A DNA stretch of 64,000 nt from Serripes groenlandicus (lineage: Eukaryota > Mollusca > Bivalvia > Cardiida > Cardiidae). The position numbers were made by a program, and so were the translations under genes. Below, one piece after another: positions 48,968 to 60,510 of the stretch (positions are counted from its first letter, which is position 1; every line of letters starts with the position of its first letter). The stretch is from assembly GCA_031761405.1 (NCBI GenBank), contig JASEVX010000003.1, forward strand, positions 20,573,849-20,637,848. The letters are read 5' to 3'. The notes under the pieces are model-generated. The model made no database searches. It was not told where the DNA came from and saw only the letters and a list, made by a program, of their open reading frames with translations.

Positions 48968-50748
48968 GGTGTGTTCCCGGAACGTCGACTCGATTTAATC
49001 CCTAGCTGGTCGGTAGAGCGAATCGGGGGGACCATTAGAGGGTAATTATGTGACATATTGATGCATAAACAAGAAATATATACACGCGAAATTTAAAACA
49101 TTTGAGAAAACTGAATATCATTTGCGTTTTGAATGTCTTTGAACATCTGGATGGCTGTAAATAAGTCTGGGTATGAGTGTTGTGTCATTTTCTTAAGTTT
49201 GCTGTGACAGCCTTCGATGTTGTTCGTAGTGCGCGGGCTCTGTGTGCCAAAGTGGTTCCACATCGGTCTATCGCCTTCTATCCATTGTTTGGTAACGTAG
49301 TCTGTGAATGGTTCCGAGAGTCCGGAACCAGAAGCCTTCTATCTTGTTTAAGGGAAGCAGAGGCAGGATTGCTGAACGTCGGACGAGTGTCTTTACATAT
49401 TCGTTTTCTTTATACGGATTCTGGAGAACGGTTGCTTGTGCTCTTCGCTAAATGCACTGGGTAAAATGGAAGAAACACCCCTTTGTGTGAATACCGGGAA
49501 ACGTCTGTAGTATGGCACCGTGGGCAGCTGTCTCGGAGTCAAGTACGGCAGAAGTTGGGTGGAATCTCTCAGACCAATGTCGTTCATCTTTTCTTGGAGG
49601 AGGCTAAAGAATCGTCTGTACGTCGCTTGGCTCTTTCCTGGCAAGAAGGAGTAGACAACTGGCATCATTTTACCGGCAATCTGTACATGGATCGAATAGA
49701 TTCGGTGGAAGATGCTGGGGCATGTGTAGAATGTTCCGTCGCAGTAAAACGTGTTGGATGCGGCTAAGTGGTCGAGGTTCTCGGTTGTGGCGAAGGCAAG
49801 CATACGGTTGTTCTGGTCATCGTCGTCGAACAGTAGACATCTGTCACCAGTGGCTGTTTCTGTCCATTTGCCGTCTAAGAATATATCTGTCTTAGATCTC
49901 GGTACAGCATGGTCATTGTGGAGTTGAAAGTAGGTATCTTTTCAACAAACACGCGGCAGGTGCCATCCCATTCGTTGTCTCAGAGTTTGGTTTGGTCGGC
50001 TCTTCTGTAAAAATTGTGGGAATTCGTCTAATTTCTTCAAGGCAGCGCCGAGATATCTTGCTCATGATCTGTTTGGCAACGACGTTGGAGTGGTCTGCTG
50101 GGTGGTTATGGATTTGTCTCCCGAATTCTGTCGGTATGTCGTTGAATGTAGACAGGAAAGCTTGGCAGCTTCGTTCGACACATCTCCAGAACATCTTGTC
50201 TTCTCTTCTACGGTTTACGCGATAAATGTATTCGTCAAATGTCAAGTTATGATCCACTTTTCTGTTGATGATGTACTGAACATTCAGCTGTGCGTTTGCC
50301 ATGATTGAATATGACTAAGTGAGTGTTTGATTGAAGTTATTCGTATGTTTCTAACGGTTTGAACTAAATTAACATCAATTAAGTAACAAAACAGATCAAA
50401 AGGGCACTGTTTTTATTTCATTTGTTCAACAGAGACCTTGACAACTTGAACTTAATTACTTACGACTAGAAAACAATACCTTAACGATTAAAAGAAAACA
50501 ACTTAAGTGTAACACGCATTTAAATTATTCTGATCAATTACCGTCTATCCTTCAGATAAATTAACAGTATGAACTGAATTAATGATGTTAAAAAGTTATT
50601 CTTTATTAAAATGCATTTATTGCTTGCATCCTTAAAAACAAATAAATTGATTTATGGTATGTGTAGTTCTATGCCCCTTTAGGTACCCCCTAATCCCGGT
50701 TTAGTGAAAGGTGTTAAGCGGAACGAGTCGACGTTCCGGGAACAAACC
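48968..50748 (-). mobile_element. Mutator-like element (MULE) with TIRs and 8-bp TSD
   Basis: The 1781-bp element has TIRs of about 25 bp with one mismatch. The inner 20 bp, GTTCCCGGAACGTCGACTCG, match exactly in inverse at the right end. The target duplication ATATTGGT lies at 48960-48967 and 50749-50756. Inside, on the minus strand, is a broken FLYWCH/MULE-type transposase. An 8-10-bp duplication is characteristic of the Mutator superfamily, so structure and coding content agree. It lies in intron 1 of aquaglyceroporin copy 2, in the segment missing from copy 1. Confidence 0.92.
49129..50302 (-). pseudogene. MULE transposase with FLYWCH domain, frameshifted
   Basis: From ATG at 50302 the first 129-codon frame holds a FLYWCH-type zinc finger: YRVNRRREDKMFWRCVERSC, with QIHNHPADH giving the terminal H-x-H. 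The frame shifts near 50000. The MULE transposase core follows: NRMLAFATTENLDHLAASNT, FYCDGTFYTCP (first catalytic Asp in DGTF), YSFLPGKSQATYRRFF. It then shifts again. The C-terminal YVTKQWIEGDRPMWNHFGTQ and TNNIEGCHSKLKKM (49290-49150) are preserved. The middle with the second catalytic Asp and the CxxH block is deleted: 136 codons stand where the family normally has several hundred. It is non-autonomous. Confidence 0.85.
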
Positions 50749-50852
50749 ATATTGGTATACACACAATAGGTGGTTTTGCTTCCTCCTCCTTTGAAGTTAG
50801 TTATTGATGACTTCATACATAATGGTTGTAACTATGGCTTGCAACATGATGT

Positions 50853-51092
50853 TGTTAACCCTTTTACACATACAACAAATCTGCATTAGACGACTTTGAA
50901 TACTTTAAGGCAAAATATGGAAAATCTTCGACTCCCTGTCCTGAAAACAAAGCTGGATAAAATGTAAGTCAAATTTCGAAAGAAAAAGTGTAAAGACACA
51001 TTTTTTTTTTTTTCCAATTTCAATTATTGTTGTCAAAAATTCGTCTGCTACGAAGAAGTCAAAACCCGCTTATATCAAGGAAATGAATAAAC
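50853..51092. mobile_element. MITE-A, diverged copy
   Basis: Left TTAACCCTTTTACACATACA, GCATTAGACGACTTTGAA; right part TTCGTCTGCTACGAAG and TATATCAAGGAAATGAATAA. Confidence 0.65.
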
Positions 51093-51710
51093 CGATAATA
51101 CGCCAGTCATTTTCTGAAAATGTATATGACCTACATATGCGAATCAACCACACAACCACGAGAAAATGCATTTACGGTGTACAAAACCATTTCAATTTAG
51201 GCATGTGTGCATCGATCTAAAACTTATCACATTGATGTTCACTGATTGTTCATTTAAAGCGAATGCGCTGATCATGCTGTCTCTCGGCTAATTTATGACA
51301 TGGATGTTCGCTTGTCGCCTTTTTGATACGTTTGTATTCGATGGCGTCGCTTAAGTGTGAGCCAACACGAAACCGACATTCAGATGAGTGGAAGTTAATT
51401 AGTCTTGTAATCTTTAATTCACACATTTAATACTTAAAACTTAAGTTAATATTTAAGTCGTTTTCCAGGAGAATGCATTTATGACAAGTGTTTAAGATCT
51501 TCCTACACATCCTCGTGCACTCTGATCACAATGGCCAATGTTTTACAGAAGCCACATATTTTACCTATCATCTACCACCAATGGGCAAAACAATATATGT
51601 GAAAAGTAGCCAGTTGCTTTGAAATACTGTTGTGTGGAGAACTGGTGTCATAATACGAATGGGTAGTTAAACTGGTCGCTGTGATGTGACTGAAAAAATG
51701 TTTGAAACGG
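51093..51710 (+). other. intron 1 of copy 2, unassigned
   Basis: No supported feature. Confidence 0.4.
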
Positions 51711-51935
51711 CATTAGACCCTTTCCCGCATACAACAAATCTGCAGCAGACGACTTTGAAAACATAGTGACAAAAAAGATCTCCACAAAAGATAGCTTAAT
51801 AGATATATAAAGGTGTAAATATTGTTGCCAAAGGAGAAATTGCTCATCATGAGCAATTTCACCTTTGGCCACAATGTTGTCAAAAGTCGTCTGCTGCTAT
51901 TGCGTCAAAATGCGTATGCAGGTGGGAAATAGTTA
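51711..51935. mobile_element. MITE-A, well-preserved copy
   Basis: Left CCCTTTCCCGCATACAACAA, GCAGCAGACGACTTTGAAAA; central GAAATTGCTCATCATGAGCA with ATTTC hairpin; right CGTCTGCTGCTATTGCGTCA and GTGGGAAATAGTTAA. The subterminal GCAGCAGACGACTTT and AAAGTCGTCTGCTGC pair is exact. Confidence 0.8.
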
Positions 51936-52458
51936 ATCCCTATCAATCCACCGGATGTTGCAGGTGCATGTTTGAATAGATGTAAAACAGTGAAGGTTTC
52001 TAATCAAACTTTGCGGTGGCACAGGCTCATCTGGGACCGTACATGTCCAATTGACTTTTGAGAACAGTATAGCTCCAAATCAACCTTTGCATCTGCACAG
52101 TCTGATTAATATATAACTATATACACTGTTCATAATATACCTTACCAAGTTTGATAGACGATTCTATCAACTTGGGTAGATTCAGATCAGACTGAGCAAG
52201 TGGACAAGATGATCTGAAACTACACCGTTTAGAAAAGCACATGTTATCATGCACTGGCTCAACGAGTCTGGTTAAAACTAGAAGGTTGGTTCTCCTTAGA
52301 CGCAATTCAATTATGACATCTAGTCGAATTTATGCAAAGACATGGCTGTTAATTTTTTCTCATTACACGGACAGGAGATGTATGCGTGACTTTTAGAACA
52401 ATTCATAAATTTATTACAACACTTTGTTGTCTTTATCGTGGCTGTTGGATATAATTAT
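51936..52458 (+). other. intron 1 of copy 2, unassigned
   Basis: A diverged GCATCTGCACAGTCTGATT motif at 52090 recurs at 5670-5800 (GCATCTGTACAGTTT...GCACAGTCTGATCTGG), which hints at another dispersed repeat. No boundaries. Confidence 0.4.
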
Positions 52459-52690
52459 CTAAACCCTTTTCCTCGACAGACGCTTTCTGACGCCTCTGCA
52501 GCAGACGACATCTGACAACATTGTGGCAAAAGGAGAAATTGCTTATCAAGATCAAATTCTCTTTTTGCCAAAATGTTTTCAACTGTATTCAATAACTGTT
52601 CTTTCAATTGTAGAAAAAAAAATCATGTTTTTGCGATGATGATTTCAAAGTCTTATGCTGCAGGTTTTGTTGTATGTAGAAAAGGGTTAA
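52459..52690. mobile_element. MITE-A, full-length copy
   Basis: Left CTAAACCCTTTTCCTCGACA, GCAGCAGACGACAT; right TTGTATGTAGAAAAGGGTTAA. The central hairpin is mutated (GAAATTGCTTATCAAGATCA). A further solo left end, TTAACCCTTTCCAAGC, follows at 52730. Confidence 0.75.
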
Positions 52691-52859
52691 ACCACAGCTG
52701 CTGCATGTTCATGTACTAAACTCCTGACATTAACCCTTTCCAAGCTGAATTTCAACATATTGTTATACCTTTATCGATGAGTTTTTACTAAATATTGATA
52801 AATGAGTAGCGAACAATGTAAATTAAATTTTCAATTAATTTATGATTTGACTTGAACAA

Positions 52860-53117
52860 TTGAGCCGTCCCGCGAGAAACCAACATTGTGTTCTCTGCGT
52901 ACAGTATCGACACGGATCAGCCTCAGCAGCGCAGGCTAACACGGACAGACACTTTCGATTCCTCTGGATTTTCTGTTCCAGGAATCATTACTCTATACCT
53001 CTATCCCCCTGAGACGGAATGTGTCGGCCCGGATCAGTCTGTGCGGTCTGCGCAGGCTGATCTGGTCGATACATTACGCAGCGGCCATAAAGTTGGTTTT
53101 CTCGCGGGACGGCTCAA
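52860..53117. mobile_element. MITE-C, full-length copy
   Basis: Ends TTGAGCCGTCCCGCGAGAAA and TTTTCTCGCGGGACGGCTCA, exact over 19 bp apart from one deleted A, flanked by AATT. The best-preserved MITE-C in the window. Confidence 0.92.
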
Positions 53118-53466
53118 TTATGGGTCCTCGTCATTTTAAATGAGTTATTATATGTGCATATTTTTGCATGATACTCAAATTAAATTAAATTTTCAATTCA
53201 TTTATTATTTGACTTGAAATTTATTAATGTTCCTCGTCATTTCAAATGTACATGAGTTACAAAATAGCAATAAAACCGATCAGAAAAAAACCAACATATG
53301 TGAAAGGGAAAAAGAAAAAAAATCAAATATAATTATGCTGAAGAAGCTACACAAAAGACAGAAACAGAAAAAAAAGTTTCAAAGTTTGAAAGATTAACTG
53401 ACTGGTCCACAAACAAGATTTGTCTATATAGCCTTTTGAATTGCTACACTATTTTAAATGGGAGCT
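53118..53466 (+). other. unassigned stretch before the satellite
   Basis: A short direct repeat (ATTAAATTTTCAATT) links 52826 and 53186. Otherwise nothing. Confidence 0.4.
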
Positions 53467-56400
53467 GACGGTATTGGTTTATGCTGACTCTATAATGTTC
53501 TGGTAGGGGCAGGTTACTTCAGACTACCAATATTGTATTATGCTGACCCTATAATGTACTGGTAGGTGCAGGTTACTCCAGACTACAGTTATTGGTTTAT
53601 GCTGACCCTTTAATGTACTGTCAGGGACAGGTTACTCCAGACTACCATTATTGGTTTATGCTGACCTTATAGTGTACTGGTAGGGGCAGGTTACTCCAGT
53701 CTACCATTATTGGTTGATGATTACCCTATAATGTACTGGTAGGGGCAGGTTACTCCAGACTACCATTATTGGTTTATGCTGACCCTATAATGTACTGGTA
53801 GGGGCAGGTTACTCCAGACTACCATTATTGGTTTATGCTGACCCTATAATGTACTGGTAGGGGCAGGTTACTCCAGACTACCATTATTGGTTTATGCTGA
53901 CCCTATAATGTACTGGTAGGGGCAGGTTACTCCAGAATACCATTATTGGATTATGCTGACCCTATAATGTACTGGTAGGGGCAGGTTACTCCAGACTACC
54001 ATTATTGGCTTATGCTGACCCTATACTGTACTGGTAGGCGCAGGTTACTCCAGACTACCATTATTGGTTTATGCTGACCCTATAATGTACTGGTAGGGGC
54101 AGGTTACTCCAGAATACCATTATTGGTTTATGCTGACCCTATAATGTACTGGTAGGGGTAGGTTACTCCAGACTACCATTATTGGATTATGCTGACCCTA
54201 TAATGTACTGGTAGGGGCAGGTTACTCCAGACTAGTCATTGGTTTATGCTGACCCTATAATGTACTGGTAGGGGCAGGTTACTCCAGACTACCATTATTG
54301 GTTTATGCTGACCTTATAGTGTACTGGTAGGGGCAGGTTACTCCAGACTACCATTATTGGCTTATGCTGACCCTATACTGTACTGGTAGGCGCAGGTTAC
54401 TCCAGACTACCATTATTGGTTTATGCTGACCCTATAATGTACTGGTAGGGGCAGGTTACTCCAGAATACCATTATTGGTTTATGCTGACCCTATAATGTA
54501 CTGGTAGGGGTAGGTTACTCCAGACTACCATTATTGGATTATGCTGACCCTATAATGTACTGGTAGGGGCAGGTTACTCCAGACTAGTCATTGGTTTATG
54601 CTGACCCTATAATTTACTGGTAGGCGCAGGTTACTCCAGACTACCATTATTGGTTTATGCTGACCCTATAATGTACTGGTAGGGGCAGGTTACTCCAGAC
54701 TACCATTATTGGTTTATGCTGACCATATAATGTACTGGTAGGGGCAGGTTACTCCAGACTAGTTATTGATATATGCTGACCCTATACTGTACTGGTAGGG
54801 GCAAGTTACTCAGACTAGTTATTCATATATGCTGACCCTATAATGTACTGGTAGGGGCAGGTTACTCCAGACTAGTTATTGATATATGCTGACCCTATAA
54901 TGTACTGGTAGGGGCAGGTTTACTCCAGACTACCATTATTGGTTTATGCTGACCCTATCATTTACTGGTAGTGGCAGGTTACTCCAGACTAGTTATTGAC
55001 ATATGCTAACCCTATAATGTACTGGTAGGTGCAGGTTACTCCAGAATACAATTATTGGTTTATGCTGACCCTTTAATGTACTGGTAGAGGCAGGTTACTC
55101 ACGACTACAGTTATTGGTTTGTGCTGACCTTATAGTGTACTGGTAGGGGCAGGTTACTCCAGACTAGTTATTGATATATGCTGACCCTATAATGTACTGG
55201 TAGGGGCAGGTTTACTCCATACTACCATTATTGGTTTATGCTGACCCTATAATTTACTGGTAGTGGCAGGTTACTCCAGACTAGTTATTGATATATGCTA
55301 ACCCTATAATGTACTGGTAGGTGCAGGTTACTCCAGACTACAATTATTGGTTTATGCTGACCCTTTAATGTACTGGTAGGGGCAGGTTACTCACGACTAC
55401 AGTTATTGGTTTATGCTGACCTTATAGTGTACTGGTAGGGGCAGGTTACTCACGACTACAATTATTGGTTTATGCTGACCCTTTAATGTACTGGTAGGGG
55501 CAGGTTACTCCAGACTACAATTATTGGTTTATGCTAACCCTATAATGTACTGGTAGGGGCAGGTTACTCACGACTACAGTTATTGGTTCATGCTGACCTT
55601 ATAGTGTACTGGTAGGGGCAAGTTACTCCAGACTATGGTAGGGGCATGTTACTTCAGACTACCATTATTGGTTTATGCTGACCCTATAATGAACTGGTAG
55701 GTGCAGGTTATTCCATACTAGTTAATGGTTTATGCTGACCGTATAATGTACTGGTAGGGGCAGGTTACGCCATACTAGTCATTGGTTTATGCTGACCCTA
55801 TAATGTACTGGTAGGGGTAGGTTACTCCAGACTACCATTATTGGTTTATGCTGACCCTATAAAGTACTGGTAGGGGCAGGTTACTCCAGACTAGTCATTG
55901 GTTTATGCTGACCCTATACTGTACTGGTAGGGGTAGGTTACTCCAGACTACAGTCATTGGTTTATGCTGACCCTATAATGTACTGTTAGGGGCAGGTTAC
56001 TCCAGAATACAGTCATTGGTTTATGCTGACCCTATAATGTACTGGTAGGGGCAGGTTACTCCAGACTACAGTCATTGGTTTATGCTGACCCTATAATGTA
56101 CTGGTAGGGGTAGGTTACTCCAGACTACAGTCATTGGTTTATGCTGACCCTATAATGTACTGTTAGGGGCAGGTTACTCCAGACTACAGTCATTGGTTTA
56201 TGTTGACCCTATAATGTACTGGTAGGGGTAGGTTACTCCAGACTAGTCATTGGTTTATGCTGACCTTATAATGTACTGGTAGGGGCAGGTTACTCGAGAC
56301 TAGTCATTGGTTTATGCTGACCCTATAATGTACTGGTAGGGGCAGGTTACTCGAGACTACCATTATTGGTTTATGCTGACCCTATAATGTACTGGTAGGG

Positions 56401-57186
56401 GCAGGTTACTCCAGACTACAGTCATTGGTTTATGCTGACCCTATAATGTACTGTTAGGGGCAGGTTACTCCAGACTACAGTCATTGGTTTATGCTGACCC
56501 TATAATGTACTGGTAGGGGCAGGTTACTCGAGACTAGTCATTGGTTTATGCTGACCCTATAATGTACTGGTAGGGGCAGGTTACTCCAGACTACCATTAT
56601 TGGTTTATGCTGACCTTATAATGTACTGGTAGGGGCAGGTTACTCGAGACTAGTCATTGGTTTATGCTGACCCTATAATGTACTGGTAGGGGCAGGTTAC
56701 TCGGGACTACCATTATTGGTTTATGCTGACCCTATAATGTACTGGTAGGGGCAGGTTACTCGAGACTACCATTATTGGTTTATGCTGACCCTATAATGAA
56801 CTGGTAGGGGCAGGTTACTCCAGACTACATTCATTGGTTTATGCTGACCCTATAATGTACTGGTAGGGGCAGGTTACTCGAGACTACAATTATTGGTTTA
56901 TGCTGACCCTATAATGAACTGGTAGGGGCAGGTTACTCCAGACTACCATTATTGGTTTATGCTGACCTTATAGTGTACTTGTAGGGGCAGGTTACTCGAG
57001 ACTACAATTATTGGTTTATGCTGACCCTATAATGTACTGGTAGGGGCATGTTACTCGAGACTACAATTATTGGTTTATGCTGACCCTATAATGAACTGGT
57101 AGGGGCAGGTTACTCCAGACAACCATTATTGGTTTATGCTGACCCTTTAATGTACTGGTAGGGGCAGGTTACTTCAGACTAATTGT
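53467..57186. repeat. 59-bp satellite array, about 63 units
   Basis: Unit: ACCATTATTGGTTTATGCTG, then ACCCTATAATGTACTGGTAG, then GGGCAGGTTACTCCAGACT. Most units are 59 bp; shorter ones of about 57 bp read CTAGTCATTGG instead of CTACCATTATTGG. Variant classes are clustered: ACAGTCATTGG units around 55930-56510, AGTTATTGATATATG units around 54765-55300, and TCGAGACT units from 56290 to the end. There is a local higher-order repeat of 352 bp. No frame longer than a few dozen codons. It lies in intron 1 of aquaglyceroporin copy 2. Confidence 0.97.
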
Positions 57187-57414
57187 TACACTACTTAGGT
57201 TGGTGAAACGCCAAGAGTGCATGCAATAGTGAGTGGGTTATCTATCCACTTCCACCTTTGCAGATGCATTTTGACATGCTTAGCTCTAGCATACGAGTTT
57301 TGAACATGTTATCATTACCTTTCATAATATAGGCTCATTGCTCAAAGTCTTGCATAGACATCTGTTGCCATATAAGTGAAAGGATACCTGTGATGTACAC
57401 AGTTATTTTTCATG
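57187..57414 (+). other. possible MITE-A debris
   Basis: ATCCACTTCCACCTTTGCAGATGCATTTTGAC near 57243 and ATATAAGTGAAAGGATACC near 57370 resemble eroded MITE-A ends. Confidence 0.35.
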
Positions 57415-57620
57415 GTTTTGTTTTACGCCACTTTCAATAATTCTTCCGTTATATCATGCTTTTTCTGGGTAGGTAACCAGTACTACTTGTTCATTTATCC
57501 TTGTCACAATGCTAACCCAACAATCTTGGGTACCAGTGAGGGAAAGCCACAGCGTCTTTAATATGACCCGGCCTGGGATCAAACATGTGACCTCCTGCAC
57601 CTGAGCTGGATGCTCTACCT
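57415..57620 (-). mobile_element. SINE-2, reverse
   Basis: Reads (as plus strand) TTTTACGCCACTTTCAATAA, GGTAACCAGTACTACTTGTT, AATATGACCCGGCCTGGGAT, CAAACATGTGACCTCCTGCA, GAGCTGGATGCTCTACC. The last part is the reversed tRNA-like head, so this copy is nearly complete. Confidence 0.7.
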
Positions 57621-57822
57621 TTACACAACTGACAAGTCAGAACAACTGACAAGTTCTAATCAAACACAATAGTCTACGAAAACATTAATACTATGGAACA
57701 GTTTATTAAAAATAAAGAAGAATGTAAATTATGTTAAAAGAGCTAAATTATTAACAAGAGGCATTAATAAATGAGACAGTGTATAACAAAAAGTTCCATC
57801 GACTACGAAATGTTATCTTTAA

Positions 57823-58100
57823 CCAACATACTAAAAATATGCAATAGTCTACTTTGAAAACATCTTGGCAAAAACTATTAACAAGGTATATGTATGAAAG
57901 TATATTCTACATTTATCTATCCATTAAAATTGTCCCTAAACTAATCGACATTTGATTTCTTTTTGAAGAAGATGCATTTGTAGCAGTCTAGTTTTGTCAC
58001 AATGTTTTCAACTTAAGTCAAGAATTACACTTTTCTTTTCAGATATTTTTGATAAATTTGCCTGGGTATTAATTTGAAAACTGCTGCTACAGATTTGTTA
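57823..58100. mobile_element. MITE-A-like, strongly diverged
   Basis: CTACTTTGAAAACATCTTGG, GTCACAATGTTTTCAACTTA and a CTGCTACAGATTTGTTATTG right part. The TIRs are gone. Confidence 0.4.
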
Positions 58101-58510
58101 TTGCGAGTGCTAGTCGAAAGCTCTAATTTGATCGGTTGATTAGTAAGGACGTTTCAGAGTGATCAATGCGTTAGAACAATCTTGATACATTCGTGCTATA
58201 TGAATTTCAAACGGAAACTGGCGATAACCCATATAAAGCTTATTTTTAGGCGAAAGCTGTCTGACCTCAGTTTTGACCTACATGTTAAACAAATGATCTA
58301 GATTGTAGGCCAATCAAATCTTGTTGTTTTTATTAAATGTTATTCGGTACCATGAAGTGGTGACTTTTCAAAATACCAATTTAATATTTCTATATCAATA
58401 TTGCATACACTGCTCCCTATATATTAACCTTTTTTTTTTTACTGTAAATGTATTTCTTATTCTGGAATGTTACAAGGAATTGTTTGTTAATCTTATTCAA
58501 GTTAATTTTT
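58101..58510 (+). other. unassigned
   Basis: No supported feature. Confidence 0.4.
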
Positions 58511-58820
58511 GTGTCACCTGCGTAGCATGGTAGGCACTTAGGGATTACTTTTTTTTTTGTCCGGCGTCTGTCCGTCCGTCCGTCCGTCTGTCTGTCCGTC
58601 ACACTTTTTCGTCACGTTTTCAAATAACTTTTGTTCTACTCAAAGGATTGGATTGAAACTTCTGACAAATGTTTATATCAATCTTTGTGATGGGTTCACA
58701 AAAGGGGGTAATCCAAATATTTTTATATTATAGTTAAGGCCCCTTTTCTGTCAAAAATTAAATTTTTCTGACAAGGCACCGGCAGGTGACACACGTGCTC
58801 CGGGGAGCACTCCATTCTAG
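58511..58820 (-). repeat. ~310-bp dispersed repeat, copy 2 (inverted)
   Basis: Reverse complement of 3255-3556 over its full length, from GTGTCACCTGCGTAGCATGG to GGGGAGCACTCCATTCTAG. Contains (GTCC)n/(GTCT)n, the expanded counterpart of (ACAG)n in copy 1. Confidence 0.85.
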
Positions 58821-58876
58821 TTTATCCTACTTATTATGGTACGGATTTAATCAAAATTTGAGTGAAAATATGTAAG

Positions 58877-58962
58877 CGGCCGGTTAGCTCAGTTGGGAGG
58901 GCATTATCCCCTACATTTCTGTACTCGCAGGGCCATGAGTTTGTGTCCCGGTCAGGGTGCAC
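58877..58962 (+). mobile_element. tRNA-like SINE head
   Basis: GCCGGTTAGCTCAGTTGG contains a textbook A-box (TAGCTCAGTTGG, 58885-58896). The B-box region GAGTTTGTGTCCC (58937-58949) is degenerate. No matching acceptor stem, so a SINE head, not a tRNA gene. Confidence 0.6.
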
Positions 58963-59671
58963 ATTGAGTGCACATTTTTTCTTACTCTGTGACATTTAGC
59001 GCCTTCGGACTTTTTACTATAACATGTAGCTACCAATCGCTTTCATATACTCAAAATTGCGCCAACAATCTTTTTGAAAGATAGTTCTTGTTTAAAATAT
59101 TATCTTAGTTTATATCATGTATTTCCATAATACAAAAAGTATTTCCCGGGAGTTATTGAAAATGCATAAAGTTATAAGCTATAGTGAAGAAGGACAACCA
59201 CAACTTTGTGCCCCGATTACAGCCGGAGGTTGTTTAAAGGATGATAATATAAATAAATTTGTACTTTTCAGTTTCAGAATGTAGCTACTGAAAAGAGCTA
59301 TGTAGTTTTCCAAATTATTCAAAATATGCAAAGATGATGGAGACGATGAAAACTATATTTGTATATAATTTTCTTTTGATATTTTGAAGAAATATAATGA
59401 CAAAGCACATAAATATAACTTGAAAAGATCTTTACAAAAGTTTTAAGGTGGCTCAAAGAAATTATGTGGAAAAGACAGTGCTAACGTTTTTTCTGCGCTT
59501 AAGTATCTGTTTGTGAACGCAAGTTTGAAGTCGTGTGAAACCATTGTAAAAAATGTAATAAATCATATTATTTATTGGTGGGAATGATCTCATACCAAAA
59601 TATTTTGCAGTGTCACATGATACTATTTGCAAGTTTGTGTTACAGAACAGTGACTTTAGAAATATGTAGTT
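58963..59671 (+). other. unassigned
   Basis: No supported feature. Phrases such as GGAATGATCTCATACC could be the upstream part of the coding remnant at 59672. Confidence 0.35.
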
Positions 59672-60151
59672 TGTCTTTAAAGATGAACGGTACTACCTAA
59701 ACAAACAAATGTATGTGGACCTTATCAAACATGTATACACACCCAAAAGACTTAGGGGTTCTAATATTTCTTATGAGGATGTCCGTGACTTAAGTATAGC
59801 CAAAAAAGAAGCTACTAACACAAAGTCATGTTTAAGACGGCAGATCCGAGAAAATGGCTACCACCCAAATCAGCAATTGAGAGAATCTCTGACTTAATTC
59901 AATTTCAGATTGATTACTTACACACAGCAGGGAAGCATGAAAGCAAACCTTTAAATTTCCTTGACTGTAAGTGCTTACATAAAACTATTAATGGAAAAAT
60001 TGAATACAATTTTGGTACGGAGGCACAGTTTCTGTGCATTGCTGATTTGCCATCACCTAACACAAAAAGACCAAAACGGCATCATATAGATACACCACAA
60101 CAAGGTGCAAGGAGAAAGAGACCAATGACTTCAACCCCTAGGAAATCATAA
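59672..60151 (+). pseudogene. unidentified coding remnant, frameshifted
   Basis: From 59672 one frame reads FVFKDERYYLNKQMYVDLIK, HVYTPKRLRG, KKEATNTKSCLRRQIRENGY. A second frame, from about 59849, continues PPKSAIERISDLIQFQIDYL, LNFLDCKCLHKTINGKIEYN, FGTEAQFLCIADLPSP, KRPKRHH and a basic Arg/Lys-rich tail to TAA 60149-60151. The hand-over at GYHP/LPPK is consistent with a one-base indel in a single ancestral frame of about 155 codons. Lower repeat content and balanced amino-acid use suggest a real protein. I do not recognise the family. The basic tail would fit a nucleic-acid-associated or transposon protein (inference). Confidence 0.5.
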
Positions 60152-60309
60152 AAAGAAAATAATACATGTATATAGCGGACATTGTTTTATTCTGTAGCGA
60201 TGTGATAATCGTATAGTGGATTTAATCAAGTTTTCTTTCTTGCATAAGTTAAAGGAATTCCTACTTTAAAAATAATATATCAGTATTATAATCAAGTAGG
60301 AATCCGCTG

Positions 60310-60510
60310 TCAGGGATTTGGAACCGGGCATCAAGGGTTCAATCCTCCGATCATGGTGGTCATGGCAGAGTGCCCTTTGGCAAGGCACATTTCCTAGCTA
60401 AGTGCTGGTTTGTTTACCCAGGGAGCATGAAAAGGTGAACTGTCAACATGATATAACTGAAATAATGTTGAAATGGTTTAAAACACCAATAAAACAAATA
60501 AATACCATTA
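60310..60510 (+). mobile_element. SINE-1
   Basis: B-box AAGGGTTCAATCCTCC, body GTGCCCTTTGGCAAGGCACA and CTGGTTTGTTTACCCAGGGA, tail GATATAACTGAAATAATGTT followed by an A/C-rich (AAATA)n end. The 5' head is incomplete. Confidence 0.75.

Noticed and set aside
49177..49767. Plus-strand open frames inside the MULE
   Set aside because: The minus strand carries FLYWCH and MULE transposase motifs; the plus frames are antisense shadows.
58877..58962. Possible tRNA gene (good A-box TAGCTCAGTTGG)
   Set aside because: The B-box is degenerate and no acceptor stem pairs, so a SINE head is the better call. Similar reasoning applies at 33690-33790 and 44610-44695.
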